Shown piece after piece: positions 9,207 through 18,091 of a stretch of 64,000 bases of DNA; position 1 is the stretch's first letter; the number at the start of each line of letters is the position of its first letter. Position numbers and translations under genes: made by a program. Location of the stretch: positions 31,927 to 95,926 of the forward strand of contig JAHCBB010000018.1 of the NCBI GenBank assembly GCA_019634635.1, in the 5' to 3' direction. Under the pieces are notes generated by a model. That model saw only the letters and a list, made by a program, of their open reading frames with translations. It made no database searches and was not told where the DNA came from. This stretch comes from Verrucomicrobiia bacterium (GTDB taxonomy: Bacteria > Verrucomicrobiota > Verrucomicrobiia > Limisphaerales > UBA9464).

Positions 9207-9208
9207 AG

Positions 9209-9263
9209 GCCCGCGTGGTCTCCTCGTCGCTCCGTCCCGGTTCCGGCAGCCGGCGACGCGGGC
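9209..9263. terminator. Candidate bidirectional terminator hairpin
   Basis: The perfect 8-nt inverted repeat GCCCGCGT (9209-9216) / ACGCGGGC (9256-9263) lies exactly between the stop codons of two convergent genes (9206 and 9268). The loop region contains a further GTCGC/GCGAC pair that could compete with or extend the stem. No U-run is seen on either side, which is common in GC-rich genomes. The position supports a terminator role, but the loop is long, so confidence is limited. Confidence 0.4.
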
Positions 9264-9267
9264 GGGG

Positions 9268-10464
9268 TCAGACCAGACGGGACGTCGCCTTGTTGGCGGC
9301 CAGTTTGCGCACGAGGTCCTTGATCTTCTGCGCCTCCGACTTCGCAGCAATCAGGGTGGCGTCGTTGGTCAGCACGATGATGCTGTCCTTCACCCCGACC
9401 AGGGCGATGGGGGAGCGCCCGGTCGTCCGGGCATCGCAAACCACGTTGCGGGCGGCATCCACATGGACCACGTCGCCGACGACGGCATTGCCCTCCGGAT
9501 CCCGGCGCAGGTGCCGGGCCAGCGCGGGCCACGCCCCGAGGTCGTCCCAGTCGAACGTCCCGTCGGCGACCACGACATTGTGCGCCTTCTCCATCAGCGC
9601 GTAGTCCACGCTGACCTTCCGGAGTTCCGGGTATTCCCGCGCCAGCACGCGGTCGAGACTCCGGGCGCCACGCCCCGCGGCGTCGAACCACCGGTGACAG
9701 GCGGCGTTCATGTCCGGCTGATGCTTCTCGAGGGCGTTGGTGATCGTGACGAACGACCAGACGAACATGCCCGCGTTCCAGCGGTAATTGCCGGCGGCGA
9801 GATACTCCACGGCCTTTTCAAGCGCCGGCTTCTCGACAAACTGCTCGGCGCGGAAAAACCGGGTCCGGTAGCGCTTCACACCGGTGGGAGGCGGCAGCGG
9901 CGTGAGATCGTGTCGAATGTAGCCGTAACCGGTTTCCGGACCGGACGGCCGGATGCCGATGGTGACGATCACCTGTCCGTGCGAAGCCAGATCCAGGGCG
10001 TCGGCGAGGACCTGCTGGAAGGCCTTCGCATCGGGGATCACATGGTCGGCGGGCAGGACGGCCATGGTGGCGGTCGTGGACCGCGCGCCGACGAGCGCGG
10101 CGCCCAGGGTCACCGCGGCGCAGGTGTCGCGACCCACCGGTTCGGCCACGACGTTTTCGGCAGGCAGTTCCGGCAGTTGTTTCCGGACGGCGGCTGCCTG
10201 GACCCGGTTGGTGATGACCAGAATGTTGTTCAGGGGCACGACCGGCTTCACGCGATCCACGGCCTGTTGAAGGAACGAGCGCCGGCCCAGCAGCGTGATG
10301 AGTTGTTTCGGCGTCGCCTCACGGCTGACGGGCCAGAACCGCTCGCCACGACCCCCGGCCATGATGATCACATACTGGTCGGCGCGGCTACCTGCGGCGG
10401 TTGGACGGGTTTTGGATTGAGCCTTTGGCCGGGATTTTGACCGGGAACTGGAGGGGGGGATCAT
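9268..10464 (-). CDS. manC: Mannose-1-phosphate guanylyltransferase
   Basis: A 398-residue nucleotidyltransferase making GDP-mannose from GTP and mannose-1-phosphate, for polysaccharide or glycoprotein synthesis. Evidence: the nucleotide-binding signature MAGGRGERFWPVSR near residue 34, followed by TPKQL, then LPADHVI, FVEKP, WNAGMFVW and a C-terminal TFDWDDLGAW. The first 30 residues are Ser/Lys/Arg-rich and probably disordered. The frame is open much further upstream, where it would cover trpA, so the real start is taken as the ATG at 10464. That ATG overlaps the trpA stop by four bases (ATGA), giving tight translational coupling. Confidence 0.9.
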   Translation of the reverse strand: MIPPSSSRSKSRPKAQSKTRPTAAGSRADQYVIIMAGGRGERFWPVSREATPKQLITLLGRRSFLQQAVDRVKPVVPLNNILVITNRVQAAAVRKQLPELPAENVVAEPVGRDTCAAVTLGAALVGARSTTATMAVLPADHVIPDAKAFQQVLADALDLASHGQVIVTIGIRPSGPETGYGYIRHDLTPLPPPTGVKRYRTRFFRAEQFVEKPALEKAVEYLAAGNYRWNAGMFVWSFVTITNALEKHQPDMNAACHRWFDAAGRGARSLDRVLAREYPELRKVSVDYALMEKAHNVVVADGTFDWDDLGAWPALARHLRRDPEGNAVVGDVVHVDAARNVVCDARTTGRSPIALVGVKDSIIVLTNDATLIAAKSEAQKIKDLVRKLAANKATSRLV

Positions 10465-11270
10465 GACTGGATGGCTTGCGAGAGCGAGGTGACGAAGGCG
10501 GTGACTTCGGGAATCAACCGTGGGGAACGGCCCAGTTCTGCGATGCGGTTCACCACGGCACTGCCCACAACGATGGCGTCTGCGTGGCGGGCGACCTCCC
10601 GGGCCTGATCCGCATTGGAAATCCCGAACCCCACGGCGATGGGCAGGGAACTGTGGGCGCGAATCCGCGCCGTCATTGCCCCGATCGTGTCGCTCACGGT
10701 CGTCTGCATGCCCGTGACCCCCTCGCGGCTCACGTAGTAGATGAAGCCGCGTGCCAGCGGGCCGATGAGCGCCATCCGTTCGGCGGGCGTGGTCGGGGCG
10801 ACCAGGTAGATCGGGCACAGGCCGGAGGCGTCCATCAACTTCCCGTGGCTGCCGGACTCCTCCGGCGGCAGATCCAGCACCAGCAGCCCGTCCACTCCGG
10901 CGGCCGCGCAGTCGCGGATGAACGTCTCGGGTCCGACCCGGTGGAGCAGGTTGTAGTAAAGGTAGAGCACGATCGGGACGGAGGATTCCCTCCGGATGGC
11001 CCGGACCGTGTCGAGGACTGCGGGGGGGGTGGTGCCGCTGTCGAGCCCCCGCTGGGCGGCCAGCTGGTTCACCAGCCCGTCGGCCAGCGGGTCGCTGAAG
11101 GGCACTCCAAGTTCGAGGATGTCCACACCGGCCCGCTCGAGCGCCAAGGAAAGCCGCAGCGTGGTCTGGAGGTCTGGATCGCCCGCGCCGATGTACACCA
11201 CCAGGCCCTTGCGTCCGCGGGCCCGGAGCGAATCGAAACATTCCACGATGCGGTTCACGAGGGCGGACAC
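10461..11270 (-). CDS. trpA: Tryptophan synthase alpha subunit
   Basis: A 269-residue TIM-barrel enzyme that cleaves indole-3-glycerol phosphate to indole and glyceraldehyde-3-phosphate, acting with TrpB. The signature LELGVPFSDPLADG (catalytic Glu in the usual LE-x-GxPFSDP context) is intact, as are the GLLVLDLPPEE, FIYYVSREGVTG and VGFGIS blocks. The open frame continues for 170 residues upstream, but that part is a 16-bp tandem repeat read through, so I chose the GTG at 11270, which gives the normal family length. The gene overlaps manC by four bases. No other trp gene is in the window. Confidence 0.9.
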   Translation of the reverse strand: MSALVNRIVECFDSLRARGRKGLVVYIGAGDPDLQTTLRLSLALERAGVDILELGVPFSDPLADGLVNQLAAQRGLDSGTTPPAVLDTVRAIRRESSVPIVLYLYYNLLHRVGPETFIRDCAAAGVDGLLVLDLPPEESGSHGKLMDASGLCPIYLVAPTTPAERMALIGPLARGFIYYVSREGVTGMQTTVSDTIGAMTARIRAHSSLPIAVGFGISNADQAREVARHADAIVVGSAVVNRIAELGRSPRLIPEVTAFVTSLSQAIQS

Positions 11271-11348
11271 TGCCGCGCCGCTCGCGGGGATGGCAAGTTC
11301 AGGGCGTGCCGGCCGGAGGCGACGGGCGGGCTGGTGAGTTCGAGATCC

Positions 11349-11476
11349 GGTTGGGTGATGATCTGGTTGGGTGATGATCTGGTTGGGTGATGATCTGGTG
11401 GGGTGAGGCTCCGGTGGGGTGAGGCTCCGGTGGGGTGAGGCTCCGGTGGGGTGAGGCTCCGGTGGGGTGAGGCTCC
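11349..11476. repeat. 16-bp tandem repeat array, eight units
   Basis: Eight units of exactly 16 bp. Units 1-3 read GGTTGGGTGATGATCT and units 4-8 read GGTGGGGTGAGGCTCC; within each type the copies are identical. The last unit runs straight into GCCGAACC, the beginning of a dispersed element also found elsewhere in the window. Because 16 is not a multiple of three, the array reads differently in each frame and leaves long open frames on the minus strand. It lies about 80 bp upstream of the trpA start. Confidence 0.95.
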
Positions 11477-11560
11477 GCCGAACCGTGCGCCTGTGGAGTC
11501 CACACGCGCCAAAAGTCAAGATGACCACACGGTTCGCCGAGAGGCTCGCCCTACCGGGAT
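11461..11560 (+). repeat. Dispersed repeat, copy 1
   Basis: Begins with the GGTGGGGTGAGGCTCC 16-mer, then GCCGAACC, then a GTGGAGTCCACACGCG block, and ends near GGCTCGCCCTACC. The same order of blocks, with changes, appears at 31610-31705 and 42203-42296. It looks like a short non-coding interspersed element. Confidence 0.65.
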
Positions 11561-11722
11561 GGAGCCGCCATTGACGGAACCAATCGGGCGCCAAGGCGAA
11601 GGGCCTCCCGAAGTTCATGGCCCAATGTTTAAGGGGTTGGAGTCGGTGAGCGGGGGCCCGTACCGTAGGCGGGTCGTCTGAATTTCCCGCACCATGGCGC
11701 TTCGACTGCCGGCATTGCCTTG

Positions 11723-12799
11723 ATGAACCCCATGCACCAGCCCGCGTCATTGAAGGAGCTGGCTGAGGCGATCCGGTCCGTACCACGGGTCGTTCCGGTC
11801 GGCGCCGGGACCAAGCCGCGACTGACCACGGCCGAAGGGGTGCGCATCTCGACGGCGGCCTTGTCCGCCATGGTCGAATACGAGCCGCAGGAGTTCACGT
11901 TCACCGCACAGGCCGGCATTCCGCTGGAGCGGTTGATGAACACGCTTGCGGCGTGCGGCCAGTACCTGCCATTCGATCCGCCGCTGGTCCGGGCCGGGGC
12001 CACGCTCGGGGGTACGGTTGCGGCAGGCCTGAGCGGGCCGGGCCGGGTTCGCTTTGGCGGCGTGCGCGACTTCATTCTGGGAGTCCGGTTTGTGGACGGA
12101 GCGGGCCGTCTGCTTCAGCTGGGGGGCAAGGTGGTGAAAAACGCGGCGGGCTTTGATCTGCCGAAGTTCTTTTGCGGGAGCCTGGGACGCTTCGGGATGC
12201 TGGGGGAGCTGACGTTCAAGGTGTTTCCGCGTCCCGACGCGGCGGTCACCCTTCGATTGCGGGCGGCCACCCCCGCGGACCGGTTGCGCGTGTTTCGTGT
12301 CGTTGGTCGCTCCCGATGGGAACCGGTGGCCGTGGAGGGGGTTCCCGGATGCTGCGATGTCTGGGTCCGATTGGCGGGACCGGAATCCGCAATGTCCTCA
12401 TTGGCCGCGGACGTTCTTGCGGAACTCCCCGGGGAGCGCGAGTCGCCGGGGACGGATGTGATGGATTCCCTGCGCGAGTTTGACTGGGCGCCGCAGCGAG
12501 GAGTCCTGGTCAAGGTGCCGCTGACGCCGGTGGACACGGAGGCATTGACGCCGGCTCTGAATGCGATTGAGGGGGTCCGGCATCAGGTGGGTGCCGGTGG
12601 TACGGTGGCTTGGGTGGCCTGGGAGGATCCCGGGACGATGACAGCGGTGGGGTCCACGCTGGCGCGCCTCGGGTTGGAGGGCCTGACCCTGCGGGGCGAT
12701 GCACCGCTGTGGTGGTCCCGATCACCTCGCGCGGCGGTTGAATCCGCGGTGAAGCTCGCATTGGATCCCGCGCATCGGTTTCCTCCACTCGATTCCTGA
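11723..12799 (+). CDS. glcE: Glycolate oxidase FAD-binding subunit
   Basis: A 358-residue FAD-binding PCMH-type protein. Typical flavin-site text is present: VVPVGAGTKP early on, then PFDPPLVRAGATLGGTVAAGLSGPGR (split here by a variable loop in the family), RDFILGVRFVDG and GGKVVKNAAGFDLPK, all matching GlcE better than the larger GlcD. GlcE forms the glycolate oxidase complex with GlcD and GlcF, turning glycolate into glyoxylate. The ATG at 11723 is taken as start, though a TTG lies just before it. The stop overlaps the next ATG (TGATG). No glcD is seen next to it. Confidence 0.85.
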   Translation: MNPMHQPASLKELAEAIRSVPRVVPVGAGTKPRLTTAEGVRISTAALSAMVEYEPQEFTFTAQAGIPLERLMNTLAACGQYLPFDPPLVRAGATLGGTVAAGLSGPGRVRFGGVRDFILGVRFVDGAGRLLQLGGKVVKNAAGFDLPKFFCGSLGRFGMLGELTFKVFPRPDAAVTLRLRAATPADRLRVFRVVGRSRWEPVAVEGVPGCCDVWVRLAGPESAMSSLAADVLAELPGERESPGTDVMDSLREFDWAPQRGVLVKVPLTPVDTEALTPALNAIEGVRHQVGAGGTVAWVAWEDPGTMTAVGSTLARLGLEGLTLRGDAPLWWSRSPRAAVESAVKLALDPAHRFPPLDS

Positions 12800-14064
12800 T
12801 GCTCCACGCCATTCCCGTCCGCCAGTTCGGTGCCTTCGGTGATCCCATGGCCGAGGCCGTGTCGCGGTGTGTCCATTGCGGCTTTTGCCTCGCGGCGTGT
12901 CCGACGTACCGGGAGCTTGGCCAGGAAATGGATTCCCCGAGGGGCCGCATCGTGTTGATGAAGTCGGTGTTGGAGGGGGCCATGCCGTGGACGGCGGCGC
13001 AGCCGCATGTGGAGCGCTGCCTGGGTTGCCTCGCCTGCGAGCCGGCCTGTCCGAGCGGCGTGCCGTACCGCGACCTCATCAGCCCGTTTCGTGCCCTGGC
13101 GGCATCCAGGGTGCGTCGTCCGTGGGGTGAACGATTCCGACGGTATGTGGTCGCCCAGACGCTGCCCCACCCGCGTCGGTTCCGCTGGGCCGTCCGCCTG
13201 GGCACCTGGGCGCGGCGGCTCTGGCTGCCGGTGCCCGGGCCTCTCCAGCCCATGACCGACCTGCTGCCCGCCGCGCTGCCGCCGGCCCAATCCTGGCCGG
13301 AACGTGTCCAAGCCGTCCCGCCCCGGCGCGCCCGAGTGGCCCTGCTGGCAGGTTGTGCGCAGCAGGTGCTCGCGCCGGACATCCTGTCCGCGACGGTTGC
13401 CGTCCTGACCCGAAACGGCGTGGAGGTCCGGGTGCCGTCCGGGCAGGGGTGCTGCGGAGGCCTTTCCTGGCACACCGGGGACCAGGACGCCGCCCGCCAT
13501 TTTGCGCGTGTGAATCTGGCGGCGTTTCCGTCGGACGTGGATGCCATCCTTACCACGGCAGCCGGTTGCGGGTCGGCCCTCCACGAATACCCGTTGATGC
13601 TGCGGGGAACGGATGATGAAGGTCGGGCCCGGGAGCTCGCCGGGCGGGTTGAGGATGTGAGCGTGTTCCTTGCGCGTCTTGGCCTGCGCACGCCCCTCCG
13701 AACCCCACGACTGCGGGTCGCGTACCACGACGCCTGTCACCTCGTGCACGCGCAGGGGGTCCGTCAGGCCCCAAGGAATCTCCTGCGATCCATCTCCGGG
13801 GTCGAGCTGGTGGAGTTGTCGGATCCCGAGTTCTGCTGTGGCAGTGCCGGCAGCTACAACCTCGACCAGCCTGAGCTCGCGTCCTCGCTGGGTCGGCGCA
13901 AGGCGCAGGCGGTGGTGGATTCCGGTGCGGACCTCGTGGTATCCGGGAACATCGGGTGTCTGAACCAGCTTGAGGTGCATCTGAAGGCGCTGGGGCGTGC
14001 GGTGCCGGTGCGGCACACGGTCCAGGTGATCCGGGACTCCATGACGGGGAACGGCGCGTCATGA
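12799..14064 (+). CDS. glcF: Glycolate oxidase iron-sulfur subunit
   Basis: A 421-residue protein with two 4Fe-4S motifs: Cys24, Cys27, Cys30 and Cys34 in [12 protein letters not shown], and Cys74, Cys77, Cys80 and Cys84 in [12 protein letters not shown]. Two cysteine-rich CCG-type domains follow, marked by [13 protein letters not shown] and [12 protein letters not shown]. This layout is that of GlcF and related heterodisulfide-reductase-like electron carriers. It should pass electrons from the flavin subunits to the membrane quinone pool. It overlaps glcE upstream by one base and the permease downstream by four (ATGA), so the three form a tight operon. Confidence 0.9.
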   Translation: MLHAIPVRQFGAFGDPMAEAVSRCVHCGFCLAACPTYRELGQEMDSPRGRIVLMKSVLEGAMPWTAAQPHVERCLGCLACEPACPSGVPYRDLISPFRALAASRVRRPWGERFRRYVVAQTLPHPRRFRWAVRLGTWARRLWLPVPGPLQPMTDLLPAALPPAQSWPERVQAVPPRRARVALLAGCAQQVLAPDILSATVAVLTRNGVEVRVPSGQGCCGGLSWHTGDQDAARHFARVNLAAFPSDVDAILTTAAGCGSALHEYPLMLRGTDDEGRARELAGRVEDVSVFLARLGLRTPLRTPRLRVAYHDACHLVHAQGVRQAPRNLLRSISGVELVELSDPEFCCGSAGSYNLDQPELASSLGRRKAQAVVDSGADLVVSGNIGCLNQLEVHLKALGRAVPVRHTVQVIRDSMTGNGAS

Positions 14065-15692
14065 CGTGGTCGCACAACTACGCGCCGCTGGGCGGTCTGG
14101 GAGTGTCCGCATTGGTCGCCACGCTGCCGGTGGTGACCCTCCTGGGGTTGCTCGCCTTCTGGCACGTGCGGGCGCAGCTCGCGGCCCTGGCAGGTCTGGC
14201 GGTGGCATTCGCGCTGGCGATCGGGGTGTACGAAATGCCGTCCCGGCTGGCGGGGGCCGCCATGGCCTACGGGGCCGCCTTCGGCCTGTTTCCGATCGGA
14301 TGGATCATTCTCAACGCCATCTTCATCTACAACCTCTCAGTACGCACCGGTCAGTTTGCGGTGCTGCAGCAGCAGGTGGCCGGGGTGTCCGGGGACCGTC
14401 GCATCCAGGCGCTGCTCATTGCGTTCGGATTCGGCGCCTTCATCGAGGGGGCGGCGGGATTCGGAGCTCCCGTGGCCATCACCGGGGCGCTGATGATCGG
14501 ACTTGGGTTTCGTCCGCTGGAGGCCGCCCGACTGGCCCTGATCGGCAACACGGCGCCCGTGGCGTTCGGCGCCCTGGGCACGCCGCTGCTGACCCTGGCG
14601 CGAATCACGAATCTCGACGTCATGGACCTGAGTGCGATGGTCGGACGCCAGTTGCCCATTTTTTCGCTGATCGTCCCCTTTTGGTTGGTGGCGGCGCAGG
14701 TGGGGTGGCGGGGGATGCTGGCGGTCTGGCCTGCGTGCCTGGTGACCGGTCTCAGCTTTGGCATCCTGCAGTTTGTGGTCAGCAATTTCCACGGACCGTG
14801 GCTGGTGGACATCGTGGCATCCGTCGGTTCCATGGGATCGCTGGTCGTCTTCATGCGCTGGTGGCGGCCCCGCGACCGGAGGGAATCCCCGGCGCCCGCG
14901 CCGGAGCGGCAGCCGGTGGCGGCGTCCGGACGTCCATGGCGTGCCTGGATCCCCTGGGTGTTCCTGACGGTGCTGGTGTTTGTGTGGGGTCTGCCATCGG
15001 TCAAGTCCACACTCAACGGCTGGTTCGCGCCGTCGCTGGAGGTTCCCTGGCTGCACCGGGCTGTGGTGCGCGTGCCCCCGGCAGTGCCGCAACCGGAGCC
15101 GGAGCCCGCGATTTTTCAGGGGAATCTCCTGTCGGCGACGGGGACGGCGTTGCTCCTGGCCGGACTGCTGTCGGGGATGGCCCTTGGCGTGGGGCCCCGG
15201 CGACTGGCGGCGATTTACGGCCGCACCCTGTGGAGCCTCCGGGTTTCGTTGCTGACGATTGCGCTCATGTTGGCCCTGGGCTTTACCACCCGTTACAGCG
15301 GCACCGACACCACCCTGGGGCTGGCCATGGCCGGTACCGGGATCCTGTTTCCCTTCTTCTCGCCGCTGATCGGATGGCTCGGGGTCGCCCTGACCGGGAG
15401 CGACACGTCGTCCAATGTTCTGTTTGGCAATCTGCAGCAGGTGACGGCACAGCAGCTCAATCTGTCCCCGGTGCTGATGGCGGCGTCCAACAGTTCCGGA
15501 GGCGTCATGGGAAAAATGATTGATGCCCAAAGCATCGTGGTGGCCAGCGTGGCGACCGGGGGACACGCCGACAGTCCGGATGCCGGCACCGTGCTCCGGT
15601 CCGTGTTCTGGCACAGCGTCGTGCTTGCGGTGTTGATGGGGATCCTGGTCATGATCCAGGCCTATTGGCTGACGGGCTGGATTCCCAAATAG
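14061..15692 (+). CDS. lctP: L-lactate permease family transporter (lactate/glycolate)
   Basis: A 543-residue inner-membrane protein with about 13 hydrophobic segments. The family signature is clear: [22 protein letters not shown] near residues 125-146, then [20 protein letters not shown], and at the C-terminus [14 protein letters not shown] and [13 protein letters not shown]. LctP/GlcA carriers import L-lactate, D-lactate and glycolate with protons. Its place directly after glcE and glcF, overlapping by four bases, makes glycolate or lactate the likely substrate. The length fits the family (about 550). The next gene is convergent, 23 bp away. Confidence 0.93.
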   Translation: MTWSHNYAPLGGLGVSALVATLPVVTLLGLLAFWHVRAQLAALAGLAVAFALAIGVYEMPSRLAGAAMAYGAAFGLFPIGWIILNAIFIYNLSVRTGQFAVLQQQVAGVSGDRRIQALLIAFGFGAFIEGAAGFGAPVAITGALMIGLGFRPLEAARLALIGNTAPVAFGALGTPLLTLARITNLDVMDLSAMVGRQLPIFSLIVPFWLVAAQVGWRGMLAVWPACLVTGLSFGILQFVVSNFHGPWLVDIVASVGSMGSLVVFMRWWRPRDRRESPAPAPERQPVAASGRPWRAWIPWVFLTVLVFVWGLPSVKSTLNGWFAPSLEVPWLHRAVVRVPPAVPQPEPEPAIFQGNLLSATGTALLLAGLLSGMALGVGPRRLAAIYGRTLWSLRVSLLTIALMLALGFTTRYSGTDTTLGLAMAGTGILFPFFSPLIGWLGVALTGSDTSSNVLFGNLQQVTAQQLNLSPVLMAASNSSGGVMGKMIDAQSIVVASVATGGHADSPDAGTVLRSVFWHSVVLAVLMGILVMIQAYWLTGWIPK

Positions 15693-15715
15693 CGGTGCCG
15701 CGGGCTCCGGACGGC

Positions 15716-17998
15716 TCAGAACGGGGCCCGAATCTGAAACAGACGTTCGGTCAGCCCCTCCGGAACCCACCAACCGGCCTCCTGAACACGCCCGGGGGCG
15801 TTGGTCAACAACCTCCACGGCAGGCCGGCTTGCGGTGTGCCCCAGATTTCCGCCGGCTGCTCCGGAGTCGAGGGCCAGGCGAGGCGTGGGGGTTCCTCGG
15901 GGTTGAGATCGAGGGTGGCGACCCACGGCGTCTCGTTGAGGTCGGGATCACTTCCGGCGAGGGCCTCCGCAGCGTTGGACCATCCATCGCGGTCCGGGTC
16001 GTCCCGTGGCCCCCAGGCGAGGGTTTTCAGCCGGTCGCGTTCCCAGTCGTCATCCAGACCATCCGCATCGGAATCCCGGATCGTGCGGCCGGTCAGGATC
16101 AGTTCCGCCGAATGAAGCCGGCCGGCGATGCCGGGCTGGTGATCCACGATTTCGAGAAACCAGGAGCCCAGGCTGCTCTCGCCGAGGTGGAGCACCGAGA
16201 GAAAGGTCCACTCCGGCGGCACCGGGGCGTCCGCGGAGCCGGGACGCAGCAATTGCGAACGGGTCTCTGCCGGAGCGATGAGCCGGACTTCCAGGTCCTG
16301 TCCCCGGTCGTGGCTCCACTGAACCCTCACCTGTGCGTGCTGGACTGAGAGGGGATGGGTGACCGCGAACTCCAGGCGAAGGCCCGCTTCGGAGGCACCG
16401 TCCGGGATTGGGCTGCCGGTGATCCGGGAAAGCCGCACGCTGTTCGCTGCGGGCTGCGGGACCCAGTTCCTGGCAAGTCGGACCGCGGTCGCCGCATTGG
16501 GTACTCCGAATCCGGTGTCGTGGCTCACCAGGAACCCGGCGCCGTTGGTCTGGAGGTCGGACGCCGAGGGATCGGTCTGGCGCGCGGACAACGCCAGAAT
16601 CTGCGGCACATCCCGCCAGGTCAGGCGCGGGTTGACGGAAAGAATCAGGGCCACACAGCCGCTCACCAGGGGCGCGGATGCCGATGTGCCGCTGAACCGT
16701 TGGGCGCCAGCCAGGTAGTCTGCCGCGGTCGGATCTCCAGCAACGTTGAAGCGGTTGAGTCCGGCCGCTCCCGTTCGGTCGGTCGTGACGAGACCCGCCT
16801 GTCCCGCCCGACTGTCGCCGCTGAGTGCGGCGACCAGCACGCAGGCACCCGGGGTGCTGTAGGAGGCGTACCGTCCGTCGGCCCGCACAGACGCAACGGT
16901 GATCTGGCGCGGGTCGTTGGCATACCCGTCGAGGTTCGCGTCCCCGGAGCCGCGGCGGAAGTTGTAGTCGGTTTCTCGGGTGTTGCCGGCGGAGCGCACC
17001 AGGATGGTGCCCAGCCCGTGCCGTCCATGTCCCACGGCATCCCGGATGGCCTCGTTCTCCAGCAGGCGCTGTTCCACGAACAGGAAGTCGGAATTGCCCC
17101 AGGAATGATTCTGAACCGCCACGACGTCCCCCCCGGCCTGGAACATTTCCGCCATGGCGGCATCGTCGGGGAGTTCGCCGTCCGCATCGAAGATGACCCA
17201 GCTGGCGAGCCGGGACTCCGGAGCAATCCCGGCGAGGCCGATGCCATTGTTGGCGGTTGCCGCGATCAGGCCGGCGACCGCCGTGCCGTGGTATAGGGCA
17301 TCCGTCCAGTGGGTTCCGTCGGTGCGGTCATTGTGGAAATTTCGGTGCGGTCCGGTGGCATTGGCCGCCAGGTCCGCGTGGGTCAGTTCCATGCCGTCAT
17401 CCGCCACCGCCACGGTCACCCCTGCACCCCGGCCCAGGGGCCAGGCCCCGCGCACATTGAGATCCGGGCCGTCCGCGAGGAACGCCCCGGGTGATGCCGG
17501 CGACTGAAGGGCCACCTGCAGCGGAAAGTACCGATCGTCGGGGCGGGGCGCGTACGGGAAATGGCGGCGCAGGGAAGCGCGCCGGACCGTGGGAACGGCC
17601 ACTTCCACCCCGGACCTCCGTGAAAGCGCCGCCGCGCTGGCGACCGCGGCGGTCGCGTCCGCCGCCTCGAGGACCCGGGTCCGCTCATCCACCTGACGCC
17701 ACAGCGCCATCCGGTTCAGTTCCGGGAATTCATCGAAACGGCTCCCAGGTTGCAACCGGAGCACGATGCGGCGTCCCAGGGCGACAGCGTCTGGACGGCC
17801 GGTGCGCCGCGCCGGAATCCATTCAGGTCCCGGCGCACCTGCGGCCAGCGATCGTGTCATGATGGGAGCCTCCGTCAGCTCGTAGGCCACCAGCCGCGGC
17901 TCCCGGAATTCGACGGTTTCGGCGGCCGCAACCAGCGCCCAGACGCCGGCGGCGACCCTGAGCGCAGTCCTTCCAAGCCATGCCCACAACCCCTGCAC
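15716..17998 (-). CDS. Secreted subtilisin-like serine peptidase (S8) with P-domain
   Basis: A 760-residue exported protease. A signal peptide covers residues 1-26. The catalytic triad is visible: Asp200 in VAVADDGMELTH, His237 in HGTAVAGL and Ser439 in SGTSASAP, with the oxyanion Asn297 in VQNHSWG. After the S8 domain comes a beta-sandwich at about residues 540-640 resembling the proprotein-convertase P-domain (VQWSHDRGQDLEVRLIAP). A short DSDADGLDDDWE calcium-binding-like stretch and a C-terminal region follow. The kexin-like order of S8 then P-domain is common in secreted bacterial subtilases. It probably degrades extracellular protein. It is convergent with lctP. Confidence 0.92.
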   Translation of the reverse strand: MQGLWAWLGRTALRVAAGVWALVAAAETVEFREPRLVAYELTEAPIMTRSLAAGAPGPEWIPARRTGRPDAVALGRRIVLRLQPGSRFDEFPELNRMALWRQVDERTRVLEAADATAAVASAAALSRRSGVEVAVPTVRRASLRRHFPYAPRPDDRYFPLQVALQSPASPGAFLADGPDLNVRGAWPLGRGAGVTVAVADDGMELTHADLAANATGPHRNFHNDRTDGTHWTDALYHGTAVAGLIAATANNGIGLAGIAPESRLASWVIFDADGELPDDAAMAEMFQAGGDVVAVQNHSWGNSDFLFVEQRLLENEAIRDAVGHGRHGLGTILVRSAGNTRETDYNFRRGSGDANLDGYANDPRQITVASVRADGRYASYSTPGACVLVAALSGDSRAGQAGLVTTDRTGAAGLNRFNVAGDPTAADYLAGAQRFSGTSASAPLVSGCVALILSVNPRLTWRDVPQILALSARQTDPSASDLQTNGAGFLVSHDTGFGVPNAATAVRLARNWVPQPAANSVRLSRITGSPIPDGASEAGLRLEFAVTHPLSVQHAQVRVQWSHDRGQDLEVRLIAPAETRSQLLRPGSADAPVPPEWTFLSVLHLGESSLGSWFLEIVDHQPGIAGRLHSAELILTGRTIRDSDADGLDDDWERDRLKTLAWGPRDDPDRDGWSNAAEALAGSDPDLNETPWVATLDLNPEEPPRLAWPSTPEQPAEIWGTPQAGLPWRLLTNAPGRVQEAGWWVPEGLTERLFQIRAPF

Positions 17999-18091
17999 CG
18001 GGACATCCTAGCGAACCATTGCTCCCGTCGCGAGTGGGCGTGAAGTGGCACCTGACTTTCCCGCGCCGGGCTTTCACCGCACCATGGCCGC

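Larger units (their letters stand above)
11271..11722. other. Intergenic region with tandem and dispersed repeats
   Basis: About 450 bp between trpA and glcE, which are divergent. It contains the 16-bp tandem array at 11349-11476 and one copy of a dispersed repeat at 11461-11560. Beyond these I see no supported gene. Open frames crossing the array on the minus strand are repeat read-through, as the encoded peptides just cycle through PPEPHPTGASPHRSL-type text. Promoters for both trpA and glcE should lie here but could not be picked out. Confidence 0.6.

Noticed and set aside
11349..11476. CRISPR array
   Set aside because: Units are directly adjacent with no spacers and only 16 bp long.
10461..11786. 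A 441-residue reading of trpA, extended upstream
   Set aside because: The extra N-terminal residues are read-through of the 16-bp array and flank; TrpA is about 270 residues and the GTG at 11270 fits the family.
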